64,000 nucleotides of DNA from Micavibrio_C sp046294845 (GTDB lineage: Bacteria > Pseudomonadota > Alphaproteobacteria > Micavibrionales > Micavibrionaceae). The notes below the pieces were generated by a model. That model was given only the letters and a program-made list of their open reading frames with translations, did no database searches and had not been told where the DNA came from. Location of the stretch: positions 1,426,001 to 1,490,000 of the forward strand of contig JBKBNU010000001.1 of assembly GCA_046294845.1 (NCBI GenBank). The letters are read 5' to 3'. Position 1 is the stretch's first letter. Every line of letters begins with the position of its first letter. This document shows, in pieces, positions 54,267-62,485 of this stretch. Made by a program: the position numbers and the translations under genes.

Positions 54267-54294
54267 TTGTCTGTGTTTTCTCCTATACTATAGT
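54267..54294 (+). promoter_or_regulatory. Candidate sigma-70 promoter of the receiver gene
   Basis: TTGTCT (54267-54272) and TATAGT (54289-54294) are 16 bases apart, and the predicted transcript would begin about 30 bases before the receiver gene's ATG at 54331. It lies in the 125-base gap shared with the divergent kinase, so the two sides could be co-regulated. This is a pattern match only. Confidence 0.5.
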
Positions 54295-54330
54295 TATTAA
54301 CATAATATATTTATCCAGGGTTGTTATGCC

Positions 54331-54726
54331 ATGAGCAAACCGGAATTAAAGAAAATTCTATGTATCGACGATCAGGCTGATATGCGGATGTTGGTCAAAA
54401 TGTCGTTGGAAAAAATCGGTGGTTATGACGTTGCTCTGTGCCCGACTGGTTATGAAGCGGCTCAAATGGCAATAGAAGAGAAGCCAGATCTTATTCTTTT
54501 GGATGTGCTTATGCCGGATCCGGATGGCTTTGCCGTGATAGCCATACTCAAATCGCATGAGATATTAAAAAAAATTCCTGTCCTGTTTATGACGGGCAAG
54601 GATATGGAAGGTGATGTTTCCGAATTGATAGAATCCGGGGCTGACGGGGTAATCCCCAAACCGTTCGATCCGCTGACCTTAGCTGAGAATATAGCCAAGA
54701 TATGGGAAAGCATTCATCATGGGTGA
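54331..54726 (+). CDS. Single-domain response regulator
   Basis: A 131-residue stand-alone receiver. Phospho-acceptor Asp58 in LILLDVLMPDPDG, acidic pair in CIDDQ (13-14), Thr88 (MTGK) and Lys110 (IPKPFDP) are all intact, so it can be phosphorylated. There is no output domain, so it probably shuttles phosphate to or from an HPt, or acts by binding a partner. Its last eight bases overlap the next gene's start. Confidence 0.92.
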   Translation: MSKPELKKILCIDDQADMRMLVKMSLEKIGGYDVALCPTGYEAAQMAIEEKPDLILLDVLMPDPDGFAVIAILKSHEILKKIPVLFMTGKDMEGDVSELIESGADGVIPKPFDPLTLAENIAKIWESIHHG

Positions 54727-55531
54727 TGAGTCAGCAAAGCTTAAGTATCAAGAGGCCTTTTTAAATTTAAAAAGAGTCTATCTAAAAAGGCTCTCTAATT
54801 CAGCCCATATAATCGATGATATTATGATGCTTTTCGCTGAGCACGCTCCAACGTACGAAGATTTTGTCCGTATTCAGGCTTTGGTTCATGGATTGGCAGG
54901 TTCGGGCGCTACATTTGGTTTTCCTGAGATTACGGGAGTTGGCAGAGAGGCCGATCACTATCTTGAAATAGTTCTGAAGGATATGAAGTCTGGGGATACG
55001 GTTCACAAGGCCTTGGTGGAAGACTTAAAGCCGCTGCTCCTTGATGTCAAAAAAGTATGCCTTCAAATTTGTGAGCAGGAAAAAGAGCTTCTGGCGCAGG
55101 TCCACTCGGAAACTGTCTATCAGGTTCCTGGAGTAAACGGGCAAGCCCATATTCTTGTCGTAGAAGATGACAGGGATGTAGCCCATGCGATTAAAAGCTT
55201 CCTTGAGGCACAGGGTATGAGTGTGCAGATCTTGGGCAGGGGTGATGAAGCCTTACATTACATTGCCCGCACAATTCCGAATATGATCATCCTTGATCTA
55301 ATGCTGGCGGATATGGATGGTCTTGAACTTCTGCAGCAAATTCACCAGAATTCAGAATTCTATGATATACCCTTGCTGGTTCTGGCAACCAGACATACGG
55401 ATGAGCAAAGAAATCTTTGTTTGAAGCTGGGTGCTTTTGGCTATATGCCGAAGCCCGTCGATCTTGAGGCGATGACACAAAAAATTCAATCCCGACTGAA
55501 AGATTTCCAAGGCCTCAAACAGGCTCTTTAG
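54719..55531 (+). CDS. HPt-receiver fusion protein
   Basis: A 270-residue protein with an N-terminal HPt domain (phospho-His57 in VHGLAGSGATFGFPEI) and a C-terminal receiver (acidic pair in LVVEDDRD, Asp193 in ILDLMLADMDG, Lys in MPKPVDLEAM). HPt before receiver with no kinase or output domain is an uncommon order. It could take phosphate from the lone receiver or the hybrid kinase and pass it on, or store it. It overlaps the preceding gene by eight bases, and its stop overlaps the converging membrane gene by four. Confidence 0.9.
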   Translation: MGDESAKLKYQEAFLNLKRVYLKRLSNSAHIIDDIMMLFAEHAPTYEDFVRIQALVHGLAGSGATFGFPEITGVGREADHYLEIVLKDMKSGDTVHKALVEDLKPLLLDVKKVCLQICEQEKELLAQVHSETVYQVPGVNGQAHILVVEDDRDVAHAIKSFLEAQGMSVQILGRGDEALHYIARTIPNMIILDLMLADMDGLELLQQIHQNSEFYDIPLLVLATRHTDEQRNLCLKLGAFGYMPKPVDLEAMTQKIQSRLKDFQGLKQAL

Positions 55532-55935
55532 TCTATATACTTATCATCGCGCAGTTTTTTGTTTTGCCCCAAATCCTCGCTTGCGACCATCAGGAAGGAG
55601 AGAAGGGCTGTAAGAATGACCATAGAAACCAGGGCTTTGCCAAGCAGTGACCAAGAAAAGGCCACCCACCAGAGCTGGATGATAATCAATCCCGAGCCGC
55701 AAAAAGCCAGTGCAACAAGCGCGGCAAATATAATTTTGGGGCGGGCAGCAGGAGCATCGTAGTCAATCGCGATAAGGAATGAGAATAAAGTACCGCAAAT
55801 TCCCATCGTAATCAGACTTTTAAGAAAGTCATCTGCTTCGAGGACAGAGAACCAGACTTGGGCAACCGTTAGCAGGGCCGCCAAGGTGCCTGTAGCGCAA
55901 ACCGCCAGTAGCAAGACTTTCCCTTTAATTCTCAT
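55528..55935 (-). CDS. Small multi-helix membrane protein ending the gatCAB operon
   Basis: A 135-residue protein with four hydrophobic segments (about 4-26, 36-58, 64-88, 93-118) and a short charged C-terminus. No family recognised. It overlaps the upstream DUF4177-like gene by four bases (ATGA), so it is translated as part of the extended gat operon. Its 3' end meets the HPt-receiver gene head-on with a four-base overlap. Function unknown. Confidence 0.65.
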   Translation of the reverse strand: MRIKGKVLLLAVCATGTLAALLTVAQVWFSVLEADDFLKSLITMGICGTLFSFLIAIDYDAPAARPKIIFAALVALAFCGSGLIIIQLWWVAFSWSLLGKALVSMVILTALLSFLMVASEDLGQNKKLRDDKYID

Positions 55936-56162
55936 TCGTTGCCCGTCGCTCTTTTCATGATGGTCAGGAAAGCCTCGCGCTTGAAAAAGAGAAGTTCTCG
56001 GCGGGACTCCCTTTCCATTGCAACAACCTCCCATCCTTCTTTGGCATTCTTGTTCAGAAACTCCGAGTAGCGGACCGGATCAACCCGCGAGCCGCCAAGG
56101 AAAATCGATCCCAGCAAAGGTTCGCGATAGATGGTTACCTTGTACTCGAATTTTTGTTTCAA
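55932..56162 (-). CDS. DUF4177-like small protein
   Basis: A 76-residue cytosolic protein. The pattern FEYKVTIYRE...LNKNAKEGWEVVAMERESRRELLFFKRE matches the DUF4177 fold: two strands, a helix with LNxxGxEGWEL, then strands. The family's role is unknown. The only start in frame is the TTG at 56162, six bases after the gatB stop, with AAAGG at the gatB end as ribosome site, so translation may be coupled to gatB. Confidence 0.68.
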   Translation of the reverse strand: MKQKFEYKVTIYREPLLGSIFLGGSRVDPVRYSEFLNKNAKEGWEVVAMERESRRELLFFKREAFLTIMKRATGNE

Positions 56163-56168
56163 GGATGT

Positions 56169-57626
56169 CTAGCCTTTCAACTTGCTTGTAAGGATGTCGT
56201 TGACAGCAGCGGGGTTTAGCTTTCCGCCCGAAACTTTCATAACCTGACCAACGAAGAAGCCAAACAGCTTGTCTTTACCACCACGAAATTCGGCAACCTT
56301 ATCAGGGTTGGCAGCAAGAATTTCATCGATGACCTTTTCAATGGCACCGGTATCAGTGACTTGCTTCAGGCCTTTTTCATCAACGATTGTTGCCGGAGCC
56401 TTACCCGTCGCGAGCATGTCAATCAGAACATCTTTGGCGATTTTGCCGGAGATAGTGTTGTCCTCGATCAAGCCCACCAGTTGACCCAGATGATCGGCGC
56501 TGACGGGGCTATCCTCGATACCTTTGCCTTCTTTGTTCAGACCGGCAAGCAATTCGTTCAGAAGCCAGTTGGCAACCAATTTGGCGTTATGGCCTTTGGC
56601 TGCCCGCTCGAAATAATCCGCACGGGGCCGTTCGGCAATCAGTACGCTGGCGTCATAGGCCCCCAGACCAAAGGCGTTCATAAAGCGGTGCTTCTTCTGG
56701 TCTGGCAATTCAGGCAAAGTCGCCTTGATTGACTCGACATAAGCGGGCTGGAGGACCAGCGGCAGAAGGTCTGGATCCGGGAAGTAGCGGTAATCATGCG
56801 CTTCTTCTTTTGAGCGCATGGAACGTGTTTCCCCTTTGGCGGGGTCCCACAGGCGCGTTTCCTGATTGATTTTGCCGCCACCTTCTATCACTTCGACCTG
56901 ACGGCGTGACTCGTAGGCGATCGCCATTTGTACGGCTTTGATCGAGTTGACGTTCTTAATTTCGCAACGTGTGCCCAGTGTTTCATCACCAACACGGCGG
57001 ACAGACAGATTGACGTCGGCCCGCATGGAACCTTCGTCCATGTTACCATCGCATGTTTCCAGATAGCGTAAAATCATACGCAGCTTTGAAAGATAGGCAG
57101 CGGCTTCTTCTGCACCACGAATATCGGGACGGGAAACGATTTCCATCAGCGCGGTACCCGAACGGTTCAGGTCGACAAAGGATTTGGCCGGATGCTGGTC
57201 GTGAAGTGATTTACCGGCGTCCTGTTCCATATGCAGACGTTCGATACGGATGGGTTTTACGGTCCCATCGGCCAGATCAATCTCGATCTCGCCTTCACCT
57301 ACGATCGGGTGCTGGAATTGGGAAATCTGATAGCCTTGTGGCAAATCCGGATAGAAATAGTTTTTACGCTCAAAAACAGAAGTCATGTTGATTTGGGCGT
57401 TAAGGCCGAGACCTGTGCGCACAGCCTGCTCAACACAAAATTCGTTCAACACAGGCAACATACCCGGCATGGCGGCGTCAACAAAGCTAACCTGATTATT
57501 GGGGGCGGCACCAAAATCCGTGGCAGCTCCTGAAAAAAGCTTTGATTGTGATGTGATCTGGGCATGAACCTCCATGCCAATAACGATTTCCCAATCTCCG
57601 GTTTCGCCCTTTACAATATCAGTCAT
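56169..57626 (-). CDS. gatB: Asp-tRNA(Asn)/Glu-tRNA(Gln) amidotransferase subunit B
   Basis: A 485-residue subunit that phosphorylates the misacylated aminoacyl-tRNA and directs ammonia to it. EIVIGMEVHAQI, the EDPGKSxHD-like zinc/metal part (EQDAGKSLHDQ), SLVDxNRSGTALMEIVS and the C-terminal YqeY-like helical tail (AVNDILTSKLKG) are typical. GatCAB is needed where GlnRS or AsnRS is missing, common in alphaproteobacteria. It starts 35 bases after an unrelated secreted gene in the same operon. Confidence 0.95.
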   Translation of the reverse strand: MTDIVKGETGDWEIVIGMEVHAQITSQSKLFSGAATDFGAAPNNQVSFVDAAMPGMLPVLNEFCVEQAVRTGLGLNAQINMTSVFERKNYFYPDLPQGYQISQFQHPIVGEGEIEIDLADGTVKPIRIERLHMEQDAGKSLHDQHPAKSFVDLNRSGTALMEIVSRPDIRGAEEAAAYLSKLRMILRYLETCDGNMDEGSMRADVNLSVRRVGDETLGTRCEIKNVNSIKAVQMAIAYESRRQVEVIEGGGKINQETRLWDPAKGETRSMRSKEEAHDYRYFPDPDLLPLVLQPAYVESIKATLPELPDQKKHRFMNAFGLGAYDASVLIAERPRADYFERAAKGHNAKLVANWLLNELLAGLNKEGKGIEDSPVSADHLGQLVGLIEDNTISGKIAKDVLIDMLATGKAPATIVDEKGLKQVTDTGAIEKVIDEILAANPDKVAEFRGGKDKLFGFFVGQVMKVSGGKLNPAAVNDILTSKLKG

Positions 57627-57661
57627 TTTTATATGCCTTCACTTTTCTCTACGTTTTAATC

Positions 57662-58315
57662 TTAGTCGCGGCGGCCAAATTTTTTGCGGCACAACCATGC
57701 TGTTTTGGATTTCTGCGGTTCAAAACCACGGCTTCTGACAAGGAATTCCAAAGGATCTTCCATCACAATATCGCGGCGCGCATACATCAGGAAGGCTGTG
57801 GGGCCATATTCAGCCGAGAATTGCGCCATATCACTGGCAACACAATTACAATAGGGCTTGATATCATCCCCGGCTCTTACGACCTTGTACAAATCCTTGT
57901 CGTGTTCACAGTCATGGTAAAATTTGTTATAGACCGAAGGGCCCATGCAATAGGAATAGACCTTGGCATAGGCTACCAGATCTTTGATCGGGGTGCCTTC
58001 ACCTGTCGCAATATAACGTCTTTCATCATGGGTCAGAGCCTGATTGTAAATCTGCGCTGAAAGGCAGGCGCAGTATTCTTCTTGCTGCTCACTATTCAGT
58101 GTAGGGTCCGGCGTCTGGTGGCAACGCTGGTACATTTTGTTGGAAAAATTTTTGATCTGGTCAGCCGTTGATTGCTGGGTAGTGGGGCCGACACCCAGAT
58201 CGCTGGCTATGCCTAAAGTGCTCTCTCCTTCGGAGGCGGGTTGCGCGCCGGCTGCCCAAGGCGAAAGCAGGCAGGCAATAAATAATATAGTAAGGGCCAG
58301 CTTATTGTGCGTCAT
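57662..58315 (-). CDS. Secreted eight-cysteine protein B within the gatCAB operon
   Basis: A 217-residue protein with a signal peptide (residues 1-24, ending AGA). The mature part carries eight cysteines at 65, 82, 84, 123, 136, 156, 158 and 209, with two CXC motifs (CAC, CNC). Spacing 17-2-39-13-20-2-51 is nearly the same as in the next gene upstream (see protein A), so they are paralogues with about 20% visible identity. No family is recognised. The CXC pairs suggest disulfide knots or metal (copper/zinc) binding in the periplasm. It overlaps protein A by 14 bases and precedes gatB. Confidence 0.72.
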   Translation of the reverse strand: MTHNKLALTILFIACLLSPWAAGAQPASEGESTLGIASDLGVGPTTQQSTADQIKNFSNKMYQRCHQTPDPTLNSEQQEEYCACLSAQIYNQALTHDERRYIATGEGTPIKDLVAYAKVYSYCMGPSVYNKFYHDCEHDKDLYKVVRAGDDIKPYCNCVASDMAQFSAEYGPTAFLMYARRDIVMEDPLEFLVRSRGFEPQKSKTAWLCRKKFGRRD

Positions 58316-58895
58316 CTTGTGAACCTGATTTTTCATCTTTGGGAACGGCGCTACAGGCAACCATATTGCTGCGGCTCTGGCTTTTCAGCGGGGGGTAAGC
58401 CAGAATGGCGGCGACAGGGTCGGGTAATAGGGTGTCAGCTTTGATAAGGGCTGCCATGACTTCTTTGCCTTTGCCTTTGTACCAATAGGCTGTTTGTTCG
58501 GCGGAACAGCGGCAAATTTCGATGATATCGAAATCTTTATTCAGTTCGAACAGTTCATCATTGTTGCTGCATTCATAATTAATCAGGTCTGCAGCAACTA
58601 TTTCCGAGCAGGGGGCATAGACTTCAACCAGAAACTTATGGCGGGCGGCTGTGCCTTCGGGCGTGGACTCATTCATAGAATTTAGTTCTTCATAGGACAT
58701 GAGGCTCATAACGCCTGCAGAGGTACAGGCGCACATGGTTGTAACGGATTTCATGTCACTGGAATCCGTTACTTGTGCGGCACAACGGGCATAATATTCG
58801 TTAGCCTGATCACGATTGATCGCTGTAGCCATTGCAGGAGCGCTGGCCAGTAATCCGACAATCAAAAATAAAACCATGTGCCCAAGCTTTTTCAT
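58302..58895 (-). CDS. Secreted eight-cysteine protein A within the gatCAB operon
   Basis: A 197-residue protein with a signal peptide (residues 1-23, ending AMA). Eight cysteines lie at 38, 55, 57, 96, 109, 128, 130 and 181, again with two CXC motifs (CAC, CRC) and the spacing 17-2-39-13-19-2-51. Flanking residues also match protein B (MCACTSAGVMS with YCACLSAQIYN; ICRCSAEQTAYW with YCNCVASDMAQF). The ATG at 58895 has an AAAGGA site; an upstream TTG at 58901 is less likely. It starts 12 bases after gatA. Role unknown; disulfide-rich or metal-binding periplasmic protein is inferred. Confidence 0.72.
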   Translation of the reverse strand: MKKLGHMVLFLIVGLLASAPAMATAINRDQANEYYARCAAQVTDSSDMKSVTTMCACTSAGVMSLMSYEELNSMNESTPEGTAARHKFLVEVYAPCSEIVAADLINYECSNNDELFELNKDFDIIEICRCSAEQTAYWYKGKGKEVMAALIKADTLLPDPVAAILAYPPLKSQSRSNMVACSAVPKDEKSGSQDDAQ

Positions 58896-58907
58896 GACCA
58901 AAGTCCT

Positions 58908-60395
58908 TTAAGCTGCTTTTTTGCCGATTAGTTGTGGCATGGCTGTAAACTGGGCTGCGGCCTCAATGTAACCACTAACCTTGAAAACGGTTTCCTCATC
59001 CCAAGGACGTCCGAGAATTTGCAGACCCAACGGCAATCCTTTGCCATCAACCCCTGCAGGGACAGACATGCCCGGAACACCAGCCAATGAAGCAGGAACA
59101 GTGAAAACGTCATTCAGGTACATTTTCAATGGATCATCATCATTCTCGCCGATGGCAAAAGCCGCAGATGGCGCTGTGGGTGTCAAAATGACATCGCACT
59201 GCTTATAGGCATTCATGAAATCTTCGAAAATCAGGCGGCGCAATTTCTGTGCCTTGATATAATAAGCATCATAATAACCGGCAGACAGAACATAGGTGCC
59301 AATAAGGATGCGACGGATGACCTCGCTCCCGAAACCTTCGGCGCGTGTCCTGCCATACATGTCATTAAGATTTTCACCTTCCTTACGAACGCCATAACGG
59401 ACACCGTCATAACGGGCCAGATTTGAAGAGCATTCGGCAGGGGCGATAATGTAATATGTCGGGAGAGCATATTTTGTGTGGGGCAGGGAGATATCTACGA
59501 TCTCGGCGCCGCCAGCCTTCAGCCATTCAATACCTTTTTGCCAGATGGCGCTTATTTCTGCGGGGATGCCCTCAACATTATATTCTTTGGGAATGCCAAC
59601 TTTCAGGCCTTTGATATTACCGTTAATAGCAGCGGCAAAGTTTGGCACCGGTTTGTCGGCAGAGGTGCTGTCCTTGGGGTCATGCCCTGACATGGATTCC
59701 AGAACCAGCGCACAATCCTCAACACTGCGGGCAAAAATGCCTGGCTGATCGAGAGAAGAAGCGAATGCAATCACGCCCCAGCGCGAGCAACGGCCATAGG
59801 TTGGCTTAATGCCGGCAATACCGCAGAAAGCGGCGGGCTGGCGGATGGAGCCGCCTGTGTCTGTACCGGTTGCTGCCATGCAGGAACGGGCAGCAACAGC
59901 AGCAGACGAACCGCCGGATGATCCCCCCGGAACCAGATCGGCATTGCTGCCATCGTTGCGTTTCCACGGGCTGATGACGTTGCCAAAGGCTGATGTCGTG
60001 TTTGACGAGCCCATCGCAAATTCATCCAGATTGGTTTTACCCAAAAAGATTGCACCATCGTTCAGCAATTTACCGGATACGGTTGATTCGTACTGAGGTA
60101 CGAAGTTGCCGAGAATTTTACTGCAGGCGGTTGTCCTGACACCTTTGGTACAGAACAAGTCCTTCATCCCGATGGGAATACCTTCGAGCGGGCGCATTTC
60201 ACCAGCAGCAATTTTTTTGTCGGACTCTTTGGCGGCATTCAAAGCCTGCTCGGGGGTTTCTGTGACATAGGCATTCAGGTGACGTGTCTCTTCCATCACC
60301 TTGATATGGGCTACGGTCAGCTCTGTTGCCGAGAATTCTTTTTTCTTAAGCCCCGCGAGGGCTTCGGCAATGGTATGGTTGGTCAATGTTGTCAT
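58908..60395 (-). CDS. gatA: Asp-tRNA(Asn)/Glu-tRNA(Gln) amidotransferase subunit A
   Basis: A 495-residue amidase that hydrolyses glutamine to feed ammonia to GatB. The amidase Ser-cisSer-Lys triad is intact: Lys78 (IGMKDLF), cis-Ser159 within the GGSSGGSS box and Ser183 in DTGGSIRQP. KPTYGRCSRWGVIAFASSLDQ follows as in other GatA. It overlaps the upstream small membrane gene by four bases, so the operon order is gatC, membrane protein, gatA. Confidence 0.95.
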   Translation of the reverse strand: MTTLTNHTIAEALAGLKKKEFSATELTVAHIKVMEETRHLNAYVTETPEQALNAAKESDKKIAAGEMRPLEGIPIGMKDLFCTKGVRTTACSKILGNFVPQYESTVSGKLLNDGAIFLGKTNLDEFAMGSSNTTSAFGNVISPWKRNDGSNADLVPGGSSGGSSAAVAARSCMAATGTDTGGSIRQPAAFCGIAGIKPTYGRCSRWGVIAFASSLDQPGIFARSVEDCALVLESMSGHDPKDSTSADKPVPNFAAAINGNIKGLKVGIPKEYNVEGIPAEISAIWQKGIEWLKAGGAEIVDISLPHTKYALPTYYIIAPAECSSNLARYDGVRYGVRKEGENLNDMYGRTRAEGFGSEVIRRILIGTYVLSAGYYDAYYIKAQKLRRLIFEDFMNAYKQCDVILTPTAPSAAFAIGENDDDPLKMYLNDVFTVPASLAGVPGMSVPAGVDGKGLPLGLQILGRPWDEETVFKVSGYIEAAAQFTAMPQLIGKKAA

Positions 60396-60640
60396 TTTGA
60401 ATCTGCGTCCTTCAGCAAGCGTCCAAAAAAGAAAATATCAAACAGGGCGACAGCCAACAGGGTGCCGCCAAAAATCCTGATGCCCTGGTCATCCAGCGCA
60501 AGCAGGTTATGAATGATGTCCGGTTTCACGAAGCAGCTGAGGCCAACTGCTATAAGTACGACGGTCATGCCGTAAATATACATCCTCAGCAATTTAATGT
60601 TCTTAGCCCTTTGTTCAGGGGTCAGGTTTGTGGCGGGCAT
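60392..60640 (-). CDS. Two-helix membrane protein between gatC and gatA
   Basis: An 82-residue protein with two membrane helices (about 22-42 and 56-75) joined by a short loop (KPDIIHNLLALDDQGIRIFGG). It overlaps gatC by one base and gatA by four, so it is embedded in the gat operon. Not a known GatCAB part; it resembles small membrane proteins found in this place in some alphaproteobacteria. Function unknown. Confidence 0.72.
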   Translation of the reverse strand: MPATNLTPEQRAKNIKLLRMYIYGMTVVLIAVGLSCFVKPDIIHNLLALDDQGIRIFGGTLLAVALFDIFFFGRLLKDADSK

Positions 60641-60927
60641 TATTCGACCACCTTGGGCACGACAAAAAAGCCTTCCATGGATTCGGGGGCATTTGCCAGA
60701 ACATCTTTTTGATAGCCGCCGTCAGTAATGGCATCGGGACGGAGTTTAAGATCGATATTCACGACGTTGGCTAAGGGCTGGACATTATCCGTATTCACTT
60801 CACCCAGCATCTCGACCCATTTCACGATACCGGCCACCTGAGGGGTGAATTTTTCAAGTTCATCCTCGGAGAGTTTAAGACGGGCCAGTCCGGCTACTTT
60901 GCGCACTGTTTCCTTATCAATCGACAT
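60640..60927 (-). CDS. gatC: Asp-tRNA(Asn)/Glu-tRNA(Gln) amidotransferase subunit C
   Basis: A 95-residue subunit that wraps around GatA and stabilises the complex. The helical N-terminus (VRKVAGLARLKLSEDELEKF), the WVEMLGEVNTDNVQPLANV segment and the LRPDAITDGGYQKDVLANAPES tail are typical. It begins the eight-gene gat operon, divergent from ruvX with 66 bases between starts. Confidence 0.93.
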   Translation of the reverse strand: MSIDKETVRKVAGLARLKLSEDELEKFTPQVAGIVKWVEMLGEVNTDNVQPLANVVNIDLKLRPDAITDGGYQKDVLANAPESMEGFFVVPKVVE

Positions 60928-60993
60928 GCTTGTTATTCCTTTGCAATTTCCTTAAACCTTTTACACCTGAGACCCCTAACGAGCAAGTGCAAC

Positions 60994-61479
60994 ATGACGG
61001 TTGGATTACTAAGAGATATCATTGATTCATGTCCAAAAAATGCCCGTCTTCTGGGGCTTGATATTGGCGAGCGGACAATAGGGGTTGCCCTGTCCGATTC
61101 CGGCCATAGCATTGCCACGCCGCTGAAGCTGATCGAGCGTACGAAATTCACCAAGGACATTCTGGAGCTAAAGAAGATCATTCAGGACTATGGAGTCAGG
61201 GGATATGTCTTGGGATATCCTGTGAACATGGACGGGACGGAAGGGCCGCGCTGCGAGTCCATCAAACACTTCGCACAGGAGATGGGAAACCATCCGGATA
61301 TCTTCGGGGATAATCCATGGATAGCTTTATGGGATGAGCGTTTATCCACAGTCTCTGTGAACAAATTCCTGATCGAGGAGAGGGATATGTCCCGAACAAA
61401 ACGAAAACAGAACGTCGACAAGCTGGCGGCCCAGTTTATTTTGCAGGGCGCTTTGGACTTTATAGGGTTGTGCGGCTGA
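60994..61479 (+). CDS. ruvX: Holliday-junction resolvase-like RuvX (YqgF)
   Basis: A 161-residue RNase-H-fold protein used in 16S rRNA 5' maturation and possibly recombination. The first Asp is in LGLDIGERTIGVALSD, the GYPVNMDGTEGP loop and the WDERLSTV strand follow, and the last Asp lies in VDKLAAQFILQ. It is divergent from gatC, the usual alphaproteobacterial arrangement. AT-rich DNA of 140 bases follows, ending in a hairpin. Confidence 0.9.
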   Translation: MTVGLLRDIIDSCPKNARLLGLDIGERTIGVALSDSGHSIATPLKLIERTKFTKDILELKKIIQDYGVRGYVLGYPVNMDGTEGPRCESIKHFAQEMGNHPDIFGDNPWIALWDERLSTVSVNKFLIEERDMSRTKRKQNVDKLAAQFILQGALDFIGLCG

Positions 61480-61566
61480 CATTGTATATAGAATATAGTT
61501 TTATTATTTTATATCAATATTTTATTTAATTTTCTTAATTTAAAATGACTTTCGTGTGAAATGAAA

Positions 61567-61600
61567 ATGGCGACCTTGGTCATGGTCGCCATAAATTGTA
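61567..61600. terminator. Bidirectional terminator between ruvX and the YgjP gene
   Basis: A perfect 9-base stem (ATGGCGACC and GGTCGCCAT, loop of 8) lies in AT-rich DNA between converging genes. On the minus strand it is followed by TTTTCATTT; on the plus strand by an A/T-rich run. It probably ends the leftward metalloprotease transcript and the ruvX transcript. Confidence 0.75.
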
Positions 61601-61623
61601 AAAAAATGTTGTTTTTCTGTGCG

Positions 61624-62328
61624 TTATTGTCCAAACCTCATGAGTTCATTGCCATGATCACGCATCCAGTCGCGGCCTGTTTCATAATCGGTTGATATGC
61701 GGGCGCATAGATTCCAGAAGGCTTTGCCATGGTTCATGTGGACAAGGTGGGCTACCTCGTGGGCCACCACATAATCCAGTGCTTCCCAAGGCGCAAAAAT
61801 CAGCCGCCATGAGAATGACAGGTCGCCATCCTCTGCGCAGCTGCCCCAACGGGAGCGTGTATCGCGTACAGAAACGCTATTAATACCTTTGCCCAGGCGG
61901 GCGGCTTTTTCGATGGCCAGCGCGCGGATAACACGTCCGGCTTCTTTCTTAAGGAAGCGGGTGATGCGGTCACTGATTTCCTTCGGGTCCTGCTTATTGG
62001 TGTTCACCAAAAGAATGCGTGGTTTCAATTCGATACTGGTTCTTTTTAAAGTAGGGTCGTAGTTCACCCTGATCTCTACATTGCGTCCAAACAGGGGTAT
62101 GGTCGTGTCATCAAGAAACGACACCGGTTCAGGCAGGGCACTGATTTTCTCTTCGATCCAGTGCTTGTATTCTTTAGCGAACTGCTTGGCGACGCTCATA
62201 TTGGCGCGTTCGGGCACGACCAGGTAAACAACCCGTTCCCGCGTATCCAGCCTCAACGCCATTCTGCGGGCCCTTTTACTGACCTGCAATCGCAAATGGG
62301 GACTGATATGACTGAGCTTGTCTGTCAT
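61624..62328 (-). CDS. YgjP/DUF45 family zinc metalloprotease
   Basis: A 234-residue cytosolic protein of the YgjP (SprT-like, DUF45) family. The family mark DTRSRWGSC (156-164) is followed by the zinc motif HEVAH (190-194) and a third ligand His200 in MNHGKAFW. An N-terminal beta-rich part (LDTRERVVYLVVPERANMS) is typical. Members are often encoded near restriction or repair genes and their substrate is unknown. Length matches. Confidence 0.88.
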   Translation of the reverse strand: MTDKLSHISPHLRLQVSKRARRMALRLDTRERVVYLVVPERANMSVAKQFAKEYKHWIEEKISALPEPVSFLDDTTIPLFGRNVEIRVNYDPTLKRTSIELKPRILLVNTNKQDPKEISDRITRFLKKEAGRVIRALAIEKAARLGKGINSVSVRDTRSRWGSCAEDGDLSFSWRLIFAPWEALDYVVAHEVAHLVHMNHGKAFWNLCARISTDYETGRDWMRDHGNELMRFGQ

Positions 62329-62485
62329 GTGTTTTACTCGTGCTTACCCTATAATTTCAGTATGCATTATTATGACCAAAATAGCCAGAAAACCCAGTGT
62401 TTATGCGGGTTTCCATGCTGCTTTGCAGTGTATTTCCAGAGGGTTGTCCTGTGGATATCCGGTATAAAAATCCGGTGAGGATTAT

